From Haliclona indistincta (Eukaryota > Porifera > Demospongiae > Haplosclerida > Chalinidae): a DNA stretch of 64,000 bases. A program made the translations under genes and the position numbers. Within the stretch, counting starts at the first letter, position 1. Each line of letters begins with the position of its first letter. The notes beneath the pieces are model-generated. The model searched no databases, had not been told where the DNA came from, and saw only the letters and a program-made list of their open reading frames with translations. Positions 1-12,480 of this stretch are shown here, in pieces. Where the stretch lies: NCBI GenBank assembly GCA_964017065.1, contig OZ024785.1, positions 15,980,810 through 16,044,809 on the forward strand, read 5' to 3'.

Positions 1-441
1 CAAGGAACAGAATATCATGAAGCTCAAACCACTGCATCAAAGGAAGGATTCTCAGAGAAAACCAATCTGTTTCACTGAAAATTAATATGCCTGCACTAAA
101 GATGATACTATAGACATCACAGGGTAGAACACAATGTGTACATGACCAGTTAGTCTGTGTTGTTACTTTAATTATACTTGTTACAATGGTACTAGTGGTC
201 AGGAACACAGATGAACCATCAGGTAAACAATGGATCAGAAACACTTAAAATGATATTATTAATTTTGATTGTTACCTCAAAAGTGTATAATAAATTAGAT
301 TTGACCACTCGGTGAGTTAAAAATATAATCATGATGCATGCATGTGTCCGAGAGCTCAGTATTATTCCCGAAAGCTTGTATCTACGAGAAAAGTCTAGAC
401 AATGATTAGATCAGTAATGATGTTTTTCCTCTCTCTCTCAG
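1..441. other. upstream of partial gene; no confident exon
   Basis: No exon can be placed with confidence here. Reading frame 1 is open from base 1 to a stop near 76, and a cag|gtaaac donor-like site lies near 222. Neither has a recognisable protein context. The stretch probably belongs to introns or earlier exons of the gene whose last exon begins at 442. Confidence 0.3.
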
Positions 442-548
442 CTATCAATCCCAATGTGTTGGTAGTAGCTCAAGATCAGAAGCTGCACAGAGAACAGATG
501 AAGGCAGCTCATGAGGCAAAGATAGATAGAGAGAGACAAGAAGAGTAG
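442..548 (+). CDS. C-terminal exon of an unidentified gene (partial)
   Basis: After a good acceptor (CT-rich tract, then cag at 439-441) there is an open frame of about 34 codons ending at TAG 546-548. The peptide is INPNVLVVAQDQ followed by a strongly charged Lys/Arg/Glu tail (HREQMKAAHEAK, then IDRERQEE), which looks helical. I do not recognise the family. The acceptor, uninterrupted frame and non-random composition suggest a real terminal exon. The rest of the gene would lie upstream, outside or at the very start of the window. A purine-rich stretch follows the stop and codes for nothing. Confidence 0.4.
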
Positions 549-905
549 AGAACAGCAACGACAGAGAGCACAAGATAGGAAGGAGAAAGAGAAACAAAGA
601 ACACAGAAAAAAGAAAGACGAAGATAATAATCGAATTTAATAATCCTGTTGTTTTAATTCCATCCGCAATTGACATGTGGAAAAGTTTTTAAAAGTGGCA
701 CTTGTAGTACTGTTCACAAAACGTCTTTGAAGAACATGTGCATGCTTCAATCAAATGTGTTTCATTGATTACCAGTATGCATGTTTTAGGATACCATCAT
801 GGGATAACATCAAGCATAAAATTATCAACCATTGGGAAATTATTATACAAAATCCCATCCATAGCCTGCAGACCTGACACTGTGAATGGGTGCGGCTGTC
901 GTGTC

Positions 906-2098
906 ATGATTCTTCTACTTGTGACTTTTTCGTATTTTAAGTGTTCTGTTGCTCGATCTGACTTTCTGTCAACATTGCTACACTCTTCTCCAGGTGAGCC
1001 ATGATTAATTTATAAAGCTCACTCACTTATGTTCAGTTACAGGTTGTAATGGTACAGTAGAGGATATCTCAGGTACCCATGAGAGGTGAGACATGGTTAG
1101 TTGAATGACTGAACTGAGTCACAGCTCTGATGTGCTGTTTTATTCAGTGAATGTGTCATTAATGAGACAGGAGGCCCAGATAGCTGGCAGGTTGTCAAGT
1201 ACACATGGAAAATTGGTTCTTCAAAAGGCGTGACTGATGCTCAGTGCTTCTGTGGCTATGATCTATTTGTTTTATTAAACAATGGATCTATGCCTGGCAG
1301 CCTATGTGATGAGAATTCTCCCATTTCATGCACAAAATTTTGTGAACCTGATCAAGAGAGTGCTGTTTGCAGCAATGACACTATCTGTGATCGTGATCAG
1401 AACTGTATCATGCTAGCAATCAATACAACAGATCACACTAGACAGTGTGTATGTATTCATCAATGGTCTGTACTGAAGAGTTACACTCAAGATATATGTC
1501 GTGTTCTATTCCGTAAGTACGCCGGCAAATTATTAATAGGTATGATCAATTAATGTTGCATTTCATTCCCAGAACTAGCTGTATCTAATTCTCCTCCACC
1601 TGCTCATGATGGTGACCCAGCTGATGGTATTGAGCCACTTGTATTAGCTGTGGGACTCATACTTGGTATAGTAGTCACATCTCTTCTGTTCATGGTTATT
1701 GGTTGTTTCTGGTGTGTATTACACAAGCTTAAGACAAGGTATGAGATCAGTGATATATATTAGCTAATATACAGTCATTGATAAACTACGGCTATGCACA
1801 CTTTGAGATCTATTATCCATTAAGCTATTTCGTCTACTCGGCATACACTTCACTCACATGTATGCATAAGTTAAATAGTATACATGTAGTAGGTACTGTA
1901 TTAATGCGGAGCCATATTTTATCTAAAATTTGATAACAAACTAGATCTGAGTTTGATGAGCTGCTAGTTTAAAATCTGTGATCTGTGATTACTAACTAGC
2001 TAATATCTAACAATGAATGCTATCATACATGCAGGTCATCAACTGATAATAGTGATGGTACATGTATTTATGATAATCCAACTCTACCAGCTCTTTAA
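906..2098 (+). CDS. Cys-rich single-pass type I membrane receptor
   Basis: Exons at 906-993, 1043-1085, 1148-1512, 1573-1738 and 2035-2098 join in phase to 241 codons. The ATG at 906 is chosen because it opens a signal peptide (MILLLVTFSYFKCSVA); a longer upstream frame is less likely. The ectodomain (about residues 30-165) is rich in Cys and N-glycosylation sites, with many CxC/CxnC pairs and no family I can name. A short Pro-rich stalk precedes a membrane segment (about residues 185-210, PLVLAVGLILGIVV...) and a Cys/Lys stop-transfer. The tail has an IYDNP motif and ends at TAA 2096-2098. The tail exons resemble those of the FN3 receptors downstream (SSTDNSDG...IYD), so this belongs to the same cluster. 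The TAA is followed at once by GT, so the ancestral last exon at 2158 is probably untranslated. Confidence 0.6.
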
Positions 2099-2157
2099 GT
2101 ACATATCTTTGTGACAGTATAATCCTGACCATGAACTATTTGCTATAAATTATTAAG

Positions 2158-2305
2158 GAATGATGAGATGAAGATGACAGAATGTGCTGCCTATGGTACT
2201 CATCATGATCCACCCTCCTCTGTGGGTGCAGCGGAGTATGACAGCATCAATGAAACACAAATATCTGATACTATGTTGTCACCTCATGATGACCATACAT
2301 CATGA
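2158..2305 (+). other. relic cytoplasmic-tail exon (probably 3'UTR)
   Basis: After an AG at 2156-2157, the frame NDEMKMTECAAYGTHH runs to EYDSINETQ and a TGA at 2303-2305. This matches the last exon of the FN3 receptors (SDEMKMTECSAYGTHQQ ... YESINQTT). The previous exon now ends in an in-frame TAA, so this exon should not be translated in the normal transcript. It has stayed open, so either the truncation is recent or another splice form uses it. Confidence 0.5.
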
Positions 2306-3054
2306 AGTAAAGTAGCACTCACAGCTATAGGTAGCCATCATAGCTTATAGTGCTTCTGACATAACATGTATCTGATTGACAATATAATTATTTCAAATGC
2401 TTAAATAGGGCTGAACAGAAAAACAATATGGCGGCTGCATGCAATGTATTAGCGTTCAAACGTAATCTCAGTGCATGATCAAGCATATATTCATCATCTA
2501 GTACATCTCTACACATCAACAAGAGTTCATTACCTAAGAGTAAACAAAGGAATGCATGTACATGTAGGTAAAAACAAAAATAAAATTCAAGTAGAGCAAT
2601 TTAGATTTTGATAAGAAAGTAATAACAGTTTAACACAAACCATTGCCCTCTGCAATGGCTAAAGTTAAAGTGTCTGTATTGAGATTGAAGGGCTTTGATT
2701 TAGAGGATCTGGAGCCTCTCAGGCACATGAGTGTGGAGCGCAATAGAGCGAAACTTAGACGATTTCTCAGAAAGCCCATTATCTGACAGTAGGAAGAATC
2801 ATATTTTTCAGCGAGGAGGTTTCCAATTCTTTTCAGAGTCAAAGTAGCGGCAGGGCCTATTCCTCCAGTACATGCAAGTACAAATGGGACAAAAGTAGAT
2901 TGCTCAATCTCAACAACTCGTTGTCATATTTCCTTCTCTTCTCATTTTCATGTCTTTGGTAGCTTGATTGGATGCGGGGGGTTGATTCGAGGGAGCGTAG
3001 GGGTTGAACACCCGCACATCAAAAAAAGTTCGCTCAAATCTGCCACCCCAGATA

Positions 3055-4057
3055 CCACTGGCGGTGTAACGGAGATATGTGTTCCCCCTGATTTTCTGTT
3101 CCCCCGAACAGATATCTCCAGCCACGCCCTCGGAGATATGTGTTCCCCCTGATGAACTAGCAGTGATATCTGTTCCCCCTCACGCGGATATGTGTTTCCC
3201 CGATGATATGTGTTTCCCACTCGCTCGCGCGCGTATTCATTCGTGAGTACTAGCTCTACACACAGGAGAGACTTTGATTGCACGGCGAATGACTGCTCTA
3301 AACTATAGTATAGAGATCTAGAGCATTTTGGCTTTCAATGGTAGCTTTGTGATGCCCTCTGACAGTGTCTCACTTGCACTAGTGACTGCTGATGCAGAGC
3401 AGCTGTTTCAAGCAGTACAGATATCTCTAATCATGGAGGTGTATGCTCTGATGATCAAGGTAATCATTGCCTATTAAAAATATAGTCATAATAAATTCAG
3501 TTAAAGTTTTAAAATAAACATAGCTATAATGCAAATCTTATCTCGTTGGCAGAGAATGTCTCTTGCAGTAGTACGTAGTAGCAGTAGCAAATGTGCTGAC
3601 AAGTGACGTCACCCTTGACTGTGTATTTGCAGAGTTGACAAGTAGTCATGTGTAGATTGATCTCATCTGGCTATAAAATTTATTATTCAGACTAGTGTAT
3701 ACTTGCAATTCCTCAGTGCAATATGGCCATATCGATGGAGGAAGAGAACTTACTGTCTGTCCTGATAAAATAGCATACCACTGAGAACTAACAGTAACTG
3801 TCCTGATAAAATAGCATACCACTGAGAACTAACTGTCCTGATAAAATAGCATACCACTGAGGACTAGCTGTCCTGATAAAATAGCATACCACTTGTTTGT
3901 GAGACGAGCAATTCGCGCGCGTGTGCTAATTTGCTGGGAACAGATAATACTGCGTTTTAATTCATCAGGGGGAACACATATCTCCGAGGGCGTGGCTGGA
4001 GATATCTGTTCGGGGGAACAGAAAATCAGGGGAAACACATATCTCCGTTACAGCGGC
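3055..4057. mobile_element. fold-back element with about 100-bp inverted arms
   Basis: The sequence at about 3055-3160 (gtaacggagatatgtgttcc ... ctccagccacgccctcggag) recurs as its reverse complement at about 3955-4057. Between the arms is unrelated AT-rich DNA with a tandem repeat. A GATATSTGTTCCCC motif is repeated several more times just inside the left arm. There is no transposase frame, so this is probably non-autonomous. Confidence 0.6.
3755..3893. repeat. four-copy tandem repeat of about 35-45 bp
   Basis: The unit ctgtcctgataaaatagcat followed by accactgag is repeated four times, with small spacer differences between copies. It is non-coding. Confidence 0.75.
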
Positions 4058-5488
4058 AACGTCAAGTCTAGCATAATATTATTCGTCTCTGTTGGCACTC
4101 AATTAGGGCTGCTATGCTAATGATATTCACAACAGTAGTAATGACAATCATAGCTGTGTATAGGTAAACTTGTGACGCCGAAATGTCCAACGCCGGCATG
4201 TCCTAGGGGGTATATTGACAGTTGCATACTCTTAGGTAATGAACTTTGACATCACCATTTCTCTAAAAACTCCTCATAAACAGCTACGAAACATCTACAG
4301 TACAATTAGAATTACATGGTCAGTGGTGCAACATCTCTCACTTTCAACTCATTATGATGTTTCCTGCCTGTTTAATTTGTGTGAGTGCAGTCTATCGGCC
4401 AAACGTCAAGTCACGTGAATTTTATTTTTTAGGTGACGTCATTTGTTTGGCACAATGGCGCTCCAAAGTGGTGATGTGGTCGAGTGTAAAGAAGGGCCTG
4501 CCGTACGTTTTTGATGAAGTTAGCCGGGCATGAAAGCAGCTATAACGAGCCCATGAAGACTCTTCTGTCGTACTGACAAACCATTTTTGAACTTGCTGGT
4601 GAAATATTGACGGTCTCGCTGTTTCTGGAACAGCGCTATGAAAATGGCACGATGTTTGTTTGTGAGCTAGCATCCACACGGCTTTGTAGAACAACTTAGA
4701 AATCAAATATGCTGTACATTGACTACTACTTTAACCCTTGCATATGTTTTAGAGAGTATACTTCTGTCATAAAAATTTTCCTGACGCTTATAATACAGTG
4801 GATTAGGTCATAGACAGCCATGATTGGGCTGGGCACCATGATTTTCCCATGTTTAGGAATAGGAATGACTAATAATAGTTTTCAGTGATTGCATGAACAC
4901 ACAGGCTACTGATATAAAATGATCCTATGTCACTGACGGCCGATTTTTGTTCTAAATTTCTCTTATCTTGCAATCTGGCATATCGTCACATTCTGCATCC
5001 ACTGGTTACCAATTACTCAAGCTATTGGTTACCATTCTTGTTGCAGATGATGCCAGATAAACCATCTTCACTGTTCGCTCTAGCTGGAGTAGATACAAGC
5101 CGGATCTCTTACTGTCTTATCATCATTGTACACTGGCGCTACTTTCATGTATTATGCAAAGTGTTACACTGACTAGAGTAATTTAATTTGCAATTATTAT
5201 CAGACACTAGTTGTATCTGCATAGCTCAAACATGCATACACATACTGACATACATGCATGCTTGCAGTTGCACGGCACACATTTGTAATTTTGCCGTATG
5301 TATGCACACTGGAGAAGAAAAGAGCCGGAGGAGAAAAGAGCCATCAGAAACAACCTCATAAAGATGGAAGACACTTGATAATGCATTCTGCTGTATGCTA
5401 CATAGATTGCAGTATCTAGTACAGGTTGTTTTAAGTAATTTCTGTGCACCTACCAGAAGTATTAGGCATAACCGATTAACAGAGTATA

Positions 5489-6927
5489 GAGTAATTGATC
5501 AAACTTCGTCCGGTACCAATAATCGGCAATCCGTATACCGAGAGAAAAAGGACTTTCCAGTTAGCGACTGTATGTTTCAAGAGCTGTTCATGTCCCTATA
5601 AAGTAGTGATAATTATAAGCGCTGATCTTTCCCAGAGACAGAACTGTGATACAAAGGAAGACGCTGACGAATAGTATCAATCTTCGTCATACAGGGACTT
5701 AACTCCGTCTTTGTGATTTATTGCTAAGCCGCAGCTGGCGCTGCTAACAAAAACACTTGCATGCAACTCCCACTAGTTAGCTCTACAAGGAAGCACAACG
5801 GCGCCAAACTGCAAAGCTTCCTCTTTCCTGTAAGGCATGACGAATTTACGAACGGAAATTGCTGACTATGCAATTAATAAAAATTAAGTTTTATGTCAAA
5901 AATATTAGTGAGAGGATTATAATTTTTAGGATTTGAAAGTGTCGAACAATAGTTCAGATCCTCCTGTTGACAACTGTAACAAATCAATAAACATGATTGT
6001 TTGAGGATAATTTCATTATTATGTACCTCCTCTTATTAACGTAGTGGTGTTACACATACTCAGCGAGGAATGAAGTCGAAGACTTCTTGACAATAATTGT
6101 TAACCAAAATATCATGTGATATGTGTTTGTCAGACTCAGACAGCTCTAGTGGTGTTACACGTACTCAGTGAGGAGTGAAGTCAAAGATTTCTATTGGTAT
6201 GTTGAAATTGTTAACCTTTGACATGTGCTTGTCAGATTCAGACAGCTCTGTTGGTATTACACGTACTCAGAAATTGAAACCTCCTGTTGGTATGTTGAAA
6301 TTGTTAACAAAATATAACTTGATACATGTACTTGTAAACACATGCAGATTCAGATCTAAACTGTACAAGAGCAAGTTAATAAGAGGAGGTACATAATAAT
6401 GAAATTACAATTATTTTTATTGATTTATTACAGTTGTCAACAGGAAGATCTGAAATAATTATTATTCAGCACTTTCAAATCCTCAATCATTAAAAATTAT
6501 AATCCTCTCTCTAATATTTGACATAAAACATAATAGTTATTAATTGCATAGTCAGCAATTTTCGTTCATAAATTCGTCATGCCTTACAGGAAAGAGGACG
6601 CTTGTAGTTTGGCGCCGTTGTGCTTCCTTGTAGAGCTAACTAGTGGGAGTTGCATGCAAGTGTTTTTGTTAGCAGCGCCAGCTGCGGCTTAGCAATAAAT
6701 CACAAAGACGGAGTTAAGTCCCTGTATGACGAAGATTGATACTATTCGTCAGCGTCTTCCTTTGTATCACAGTTCCGTCTCTGACAAAGATCAGCGCTTA
6801 TAATTATCACTACTTTATAGGGACATGAACAGCTCTTGAAACATACAGTCGCTAACTGGAAAGTCCTTTTTCTCTCGGCATACGGATTGCCGATTATTGT
6901 TACCGGACGAAGTTTGATCAATTACTC
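5489..6927. mobile_element. 1.4-kb fold-back transposon with 555-bp inverted arms
   Basis: The left arm (5489-6040) and right arm (6375-6927) are near-perfect reverse complements. The termini begin GAGTAATTGATCAAAC and are flanked by TA on both sides (5487-5488 and 6928-6929), as expected for a TA target duplication. The 330-bp loop holds three imperfect direct repeats (gtggtgttacacRtactcag). No transposase is encoded, so it is non-autonomous. The terminal GAGTAA plus TA matches the element at 16015. Confidence 0.85.
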
Positions 6928-6933
6928 TAGTTA

Positions 6934-8089
6934 GGGTCCGCAATGAAAAAATCGAATGTCACAGATTCAGCGGGATGGCGACTCAGTGTGTAGAGTTACT
7001 TGTTACGGACATAGAACGGATAGATATAGAAGCGCCAAGTCTTTCCTTTTTGCAGGAAAAAATAAAACGCTAAAAAATTAGGGGTTGAGCCTACGAATTG
7101 CTTATAAACTATTTTATATTCGAGTTACATTCGATGCACGCGATACAGTTTGTTGTCAAGAATGCGCAGCATCGTGCTGTCATGATTTCAACACTCTTCG
7201 AGGTCGCAACAGCTCCTCTGCATCGTTTTCAAGGCGTAATTTGGAAGTGGGCGGGGTCTCCGAGACGCCACAATAACAGTTTTTGGTCTCTAGCGCTCTT
7301 GTACATCGTCCAATAGCAACCCTCATGCACTTTCTGTCCAAGTAGGGTAGCAATGTAATTGCACACCAATTTTCATCAAGTTCATTTGCTTCCTTCCACC
7401 AAATCCAAGAAATACATCAAAATTTGGGATTTGGTGGAAGGAAGCAAATGAACTTGATGAAAATTGGTGTGCAATTACATTGCTACCCTACTTGGACAGA
7501 AAGTGCATGAGGGTTGCTATTGGACGATGTACAAGAGCGCTAGAGACCAAGAACTGTTACTGTGACGTCTTAGAGACCCCGCCCACTTTTTTTTTTTTTT
7601 TTTTTTTTATAATAATTATAGACACAACACAAAATAGCAAAATGCTAATGCAAGGTGTAATGTCTCTGTACAGTAATGATGATAATGACAGATTGATACA
7701 GTTATAAGATAGTTAAGCACTGATGGTCTAGCCTCAACATGTGAGACAGCCAAAGAAAAGAAAACAAAACAACAATTTCCAAATTACGCCTTGAAAACGA
7801 TGCAGAGGAGCTGTTGCGACCTTGAAGAGTGTTGAAATCATGACAGCACGATGCTGCGCATTCTTGACAACAAAACTGTATCGCGTGGATCGAATGTAAC
7901 TCGAAAATAAAATAGTTTATAAGCACTTCGTAGGCTCTACCCTTAATTTTTAGCGTTTGATTTTTTCCTGCAAAAAAGAAAGACTTGGCGCTTCTCTGTC
8001 TATCCGTTCTATGTCCGTACCAAGTAACTCTACACACTGAGTCGCCATCCCGCTGAATCTGTGACAGTCGATTTTTTCATTGCGGACCC
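6934..8089. mobile_element. 1.15-kb fold-back transposon, interrupted by another
   Basis: Arms at about 6934-7244 and 7769-8089 are reverse complements. The ends start GGGTCCGCAATGAAAAAAT and are flanked by TA (6932-6933 and 8090-8091). It starts 5 bp after the end of the preceding fold-back. Its middle holds a second, smaller palindrome (7246-7586) followed by a T-tract, so it was hit by a later insertion. Open frames within the arms are mirror copies of each other and match no known protein. Confidence 0.8.
7246..7586. mobile_element. 340-bp palindromic MITE nested in a fold-back
   Basis: A near-perfect palindrome with arms of about 160 bp. It begins agtgggcggggtct, ends agaccccgcccact, and has a loop of only about 15 bp near 7416. 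A run of about 20 T follows its right end. It interrupts the 6934-8089 element and is therefore younger. Confidence 0.8.
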
Positions 8090-8091
8090 TA

Positions 8092-8611
8092 GTATAGTTG
8101 TAGTAATAACTTTTGTGTTATACGTTAGAACAACTTCATATCTGCTCTTCAGCTAGCTTATTACTCTTATCAAAGAAAGGAACTATGAGATTGCAGCAGT
8201 TCTTGTCATAAAAAGTTTCCTGACGCTATTTATTGTTGGCTTTAAAACAACTGCCGTTCGTGTACGAGGGTGCCTGGCGCCGTGTGTTTAGAGGAATACC
8301 AAGAGCAAGTATAGAAGACTTTACACTGCAAGAATGAAAGGAAAAGAAAGGAAGATAAAAAAGTTACAGCCGGTTTAGCTCAGAGATAACCCACGAATAG
8401 GCGATTTACGCTGAAAAATAAATTTGTATGGGTTTGATTGGACTTCCAGTCGTTTGGCCGATAGACTGAGTGATCGCGAGTTAAGCTACTGCAATGTCAA
8501 CACAAAACGGACAGTCGTAAACGAGCCCCGCCTATTTTAACACGCGTAAACAAGAAACACTGAACGGCCCTTGAACCATTCGGTCCATGGTATTTATGCG
8601 TTGTGTCAACA
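8092..8611. other. upstream region of the first FN3 receptor
   Basis: No gene seen. The motif cgtttggccgatagac near 8451 is the reverse complement of one near 4393, and cataaaaagtttcctgacgc near 8209 resembles a motif near 4770. These are probably remnants of older inserts. The stretch should hold the promoter of the receptor starting at 8612, but I see no convincing TATA box. Confidence 0.4.
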
Positions 8612-11600
8612 ATGCCAACTATCTTGCTGTTGTTGCTCGTGTGCAGTTTCTCTGCCTCAGCTCAGGATGGTGGCTGTAGTCCTGATCCTCCCAACACATT
8701 GATCGGTAGTAGACCTGATAACCTGCTGAGCAACAATGTACCTATGATACTGCCTGGTGATGGAATATTTCGATCATTGATTGGAGGATATGGCACAGAT
8801 CCATGGGCAGTATTCAGTGAGTCTCAGATTAAGCAGTTTGGTCTGTGGTGCCAAGTTAGCCAAGTGAACACTAATAATATGCCAGACAGCAACATTGGAG
8901 ACTGGTACTATCCTACATCTAGTGGCTTTACTATGCTTACCAACACTACTAATGATGGCACTCCATACCAGTCACTGAAATGTACTAACCAAATTGGACT
9001 AGTAGTGGATGATGACGTGACCAACTACCAGGGTATTGTGAGGTGTACCACTACTGTACCTGGACTGAACACTGATAGTAACTACATGGCAGTGTATAAT
9101 GATAGTGTGTTTGAAGCTTTGAGAACAGGTTAGTCAGGTCAGGATTTGATGTTCTTATTTTATCTTTATGCATGCAGCTGGTCCCATACTGGACTCTACC
9201 ATGACACTCTCCATACTCTCATCACGAGATGCTGATCCTAACATTATGTTCAGACTCTCCTTCAATATATCATTTGGACCACCATCACATATTCGATGCA
9301 CACGTGATAGTATTAACATACTCGGTGGATTTGGTGGGCCTGGAAGAGGAATTGTATCAGGAGTAGATTATGAGGTGATCAGGTCTCAGTATATCAGTAG
9401 CTCACAACCAGACATGACTCGTCTGTCATTCAATCAAACACGACCAAGAATAGGAGCAACATATCAATGTACTGTAACTGTTGAAGGACGTCGAAACATT
9501 GCATCTGGTACATATGCTTTTGATATACTGGGTAGTGGTACCTCTAGTATCACAGTGACTGGTGAGTGACTGCAGTACTGCTCACTACTAGTCCTCCTCT
9601 CCTCATCAGTTGCAGGCACACCCACTGCTGTCACTGCCAACAGGACAGGCTACAACTCTGTCCTGGTCTCCTGGACTGCCCCATCACCAGTACCAGCTGG
9701 CTATGAGGTGTTCTACCAGACAGTATCAGCTGGAGTGAGTAGCAGACTCAGTGGAGGGACCACTAGCAACACTGAGCTGACACTGACTGGACTAACACTG
9801 GGAGAGACATACTCCATCTTTGTAGTTGCCTTTGGAACATATGCATTTCCCAGTGCTCACAGCAACACGACTTCCATTCTGATACGTTAGTTGATAGTAC
9901 ATGATTGTTTCAGCAATGTTTTTCATTATAGCTGCCCAACTGCCTCAACTAAGTGATGACCTATCACTCACTCCTACCACCTCCTCTATCATGGTGTCAT
10001 GGAGTCCTCCTCAGTTTCCTCCTGACAGCTACAATGTCTCTTACTCTTGTCAGTTGTTGTGTGTCTCTGAACTATATCTATCATCATCAGATACTGTTAA
10101 TGGATCAGTCACTACCCACACCATTACCTCTCTCAATGCTGGTAGTAATTGTACTGTCAGTGTAACAGCTGTGTATGGTAGTAACACCAGTAACACAATC
10201 ACCTCATCTACTGACACGACATCAAAAGGTTATATAACATTTTAAAATCATATCATGCTTGCATTCTCTTCATGCAGCTCCTACTAGTCCTCCTGAAGGA
10301 CTTAACATCACATCAGTAAAGAGCATCTCACTCACATTAATGTGGGAGACAGTGCCTTGTTCTGATCAGAGAGGACCCATCATTGGATACAGACTGAACT
10401 ACGCATACAGCAATGGCAACTTTATAGCAAATAATAGTTTAGTATTAGAAAGTAGACACTTCATGCTGACAGGACTGACACCATTTACTAACTACTCTGT
10501 TCAATTTCATGTGGCAGCAATCAATGTCAAAGGGACTGGACCATATGCTGACAAAGAATTTACTGTTATGACACTACAAGATGGTGAGCTAGTGCATGTT
10601 GATTATATACATACATAACTATACATTATTTTAAATAACACAGTTCCTGGTCCAGTGTCTGATCTGTCAGCTACCCCAGGAGTGGTACAGCTCACCATCT
10701 CATGGAGTCCTCCCTCAGAGCCCAATGGAGTCATCATTGCATATGAAGTGTATTCTAACAGCAGTGGTTACACTAACACATCAGCCACACAGCTCACACT
10801 GAGGGATCTCTCTCCCAACACTGTTGTTACATACAGTGTCAGAGCATACACTATCATAGGACCAGGAGCTAGTGTGTCAGGTCAAGCATCTACTGGAAGT
10901 GTCCGTAAGTTCATTCTTGACTCATAATTATTGCTTGCATTGTCTATCAATAAATAATTAGCTCCTGATGTTAGTGGAGTGTCAGCAGAGGTACTGAACA
11001 ACACTGCTGTGACCATCTTCTGGACTCGAGTCAACCTTATAGTAGTGGAGCATTACACTGTACACTATACTACAGTTGGTGGAGTCAATGGAACACTCAC
11101 CTTCCCAGCGAGTGCCTCCTCCGGAGTAGTGTCAGGACTGCAGGAAGGATGCCAGTACCAGTTCAGTGTTACTGTAGCACTCGTTGTCAGTGGAGAGCTG
11201 TTCAGTGGTTCGCCTAATTTCACACAAGCAACAATAATACTCAGTGAGTGAATACACGTATTAAAATTACAAGTTGCTATTAATTTAACACAGTAGCGGT
11301 TGTATTACCATCATCACACACATCTGTTACAACAGAACCTTTCACATTAGGTAAGAATATAATTTTATTTTAAAAATAACAATCTTATACAGTGTACCTA
11401 TAATTATTTCATAGCATCTGTCACTCCAATGATAAACAGTGTCTCACTATCAACACTAGTTGTAGGCTGGGTCATGTTTGCTGTTACACTGGTTGGATGC
11501 AGTATCATCAATATTGTACTAGTGATGTATTTAGTAGTATTGAGACATCAGTCAGTCAAACAGAACAGGTATCATCTTAGCTATACACATGTTTGTTGAT

Positions 11601-11944
11601 GTGCATGCACTTACTCGTGTTTGCTTAATAATAACCTTAAAATGCTATTGTTTATGCTTCACTATCAATAGCTACCTGGTTCAGTTTATCAACAACTAAC
11701 TTGTGTCATTATAATGCTATCCACAGGTCATCATTGCCAGCATCTGATAAGAGTGATGGTATTTATGATACTCCTTTAGCTACACAGTGAGTGTGTGACT
11801 AGTCCTCATTATCATCAACTGTGTACTTGTTATAGTAGTGATGAGATGAAGATGACAGAATGTTCTGCCTACGGTACACATCAACAACACTCACAGATCA
11901 CTGATGAACAATATGAGAGTATTAACCAAACCACAAAGACATGA
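8612..11944 (+). CDS. FN3-repeat type I membrane receptor, copy A
   Basis: Eleven exons (8612-9128, 9178-9561, 9610-9885, 9932-10228, 10278-10583, 10644-10904, 10962-11243, 11294-11350, 11415-11568, 11727-11786, 11836-11944) join in phase to 900 aa. The ATG at 8612 starts a signal peptide (MPTILLLLLVCSFSASA). Two N-terminal domains, encoded by exons 1 and 2 (about 165 and 128 aa), have paired Cys and look Ig-like (QFGLWCQV, then C-TTTVPG; Y-C-V in exon 2). Five fibronectin III domains follow, one per exon (exons 3-7), each with the VSW/Y-V-Y pattern and many NxS/T sites. After a Ser/Thr stalk comes one membrane helix (about residues 805-832) and a tail of about 65 aa with IYDTP, AYGTH and QYESI tyrosine motifs. 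A cell-surface recognition or signalling role is inferred. No ligand is known. Confidence 0.85.
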
Positions 11945-12480
11945 CTATATTGAGCACACATAGCTAATGTAGTTGTTTACTGCTACTAGTAGTTACTGAT
12001 TAGTTTAGCTATGCTGTGTGGTAGTTTCAGATTGTATAAGTTGATTACAAACCGTTTTGTTAGTGATTTGTACCACTATGTATGTATAAACATGCATGTT
12101 GCTTTCATAAAAATAATATATTTTTTATTGCAGCAAAGACTATAATGGTCAATTATGGGATTACCAAAGGCAGACTCCAATAATGGAGGAAGTTTGATGA
12201 CAAGTAAAAGTACAGGAGTCAGCTAGGTTGAATAGCGTTATAAATTCTAGCTCGCCCACGCATTTTGACCCCTACCCAAGTAACAATGACTTCTAGCGAA
12301 TTTATAAAATATATGGGCTGCTCAGTCATTAGACAAAGCTAACGAAAACCAGAGACCTGCAAAATACAAGATCATGTGAAACTGAACAGAGAATACAGCG
12401 AGCCACGCCTACATGCGTGCAGCAAAACACGACTTATGGCAAGTCTTACGGGATTAATTTTAGTTTCTATATCCTAATAC
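11945..12480. other. 3' flank of copy A and upstream of copy B
   Basis: No gene. The first about 350 bp (through gctcgcccacgcattttga at 12249) are duplicated, with divergence, after copy B (15577-15900), so the receptor duplication included the 3' flank. The remaining about 200 bp should contain the copy B promoter. Confidence 0.6.

Larger units (their letters stand above)
2306..5486. other. repeat-rich intergenic DNA
   Basis: No gene recognised. The stretch holds a fold-back pair (3055-4057) and a short tandem repeat (3755-3893). It also has a dispersed motif, atggcggctgcatgcaatg, near 2430, which recurs in diverged form near 23620 inside the SAMHD1-like gene. Short open frames here show no domain, no splice context and no signal peptide. 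Confidence 0.5.

Noticed and set aside
4422..4706. - strand 94-codon frame
   Set aside because: No domain, no splice or promoter context, in repeat-rich intergenic DNA.
8370..8450. tRNA-like A box (ggtttagctcag)
   Set aside because: No proper B box, no anticodon arm or acceptor pairing could be formed.
9953..10165. Second-frame reading conserved in all three FN3 receptors (MMTYHSLLPPPLSW...)
   Set aside because: It is an out-of-frame shadow of the FN3-2 exon, conserved because the exon is.
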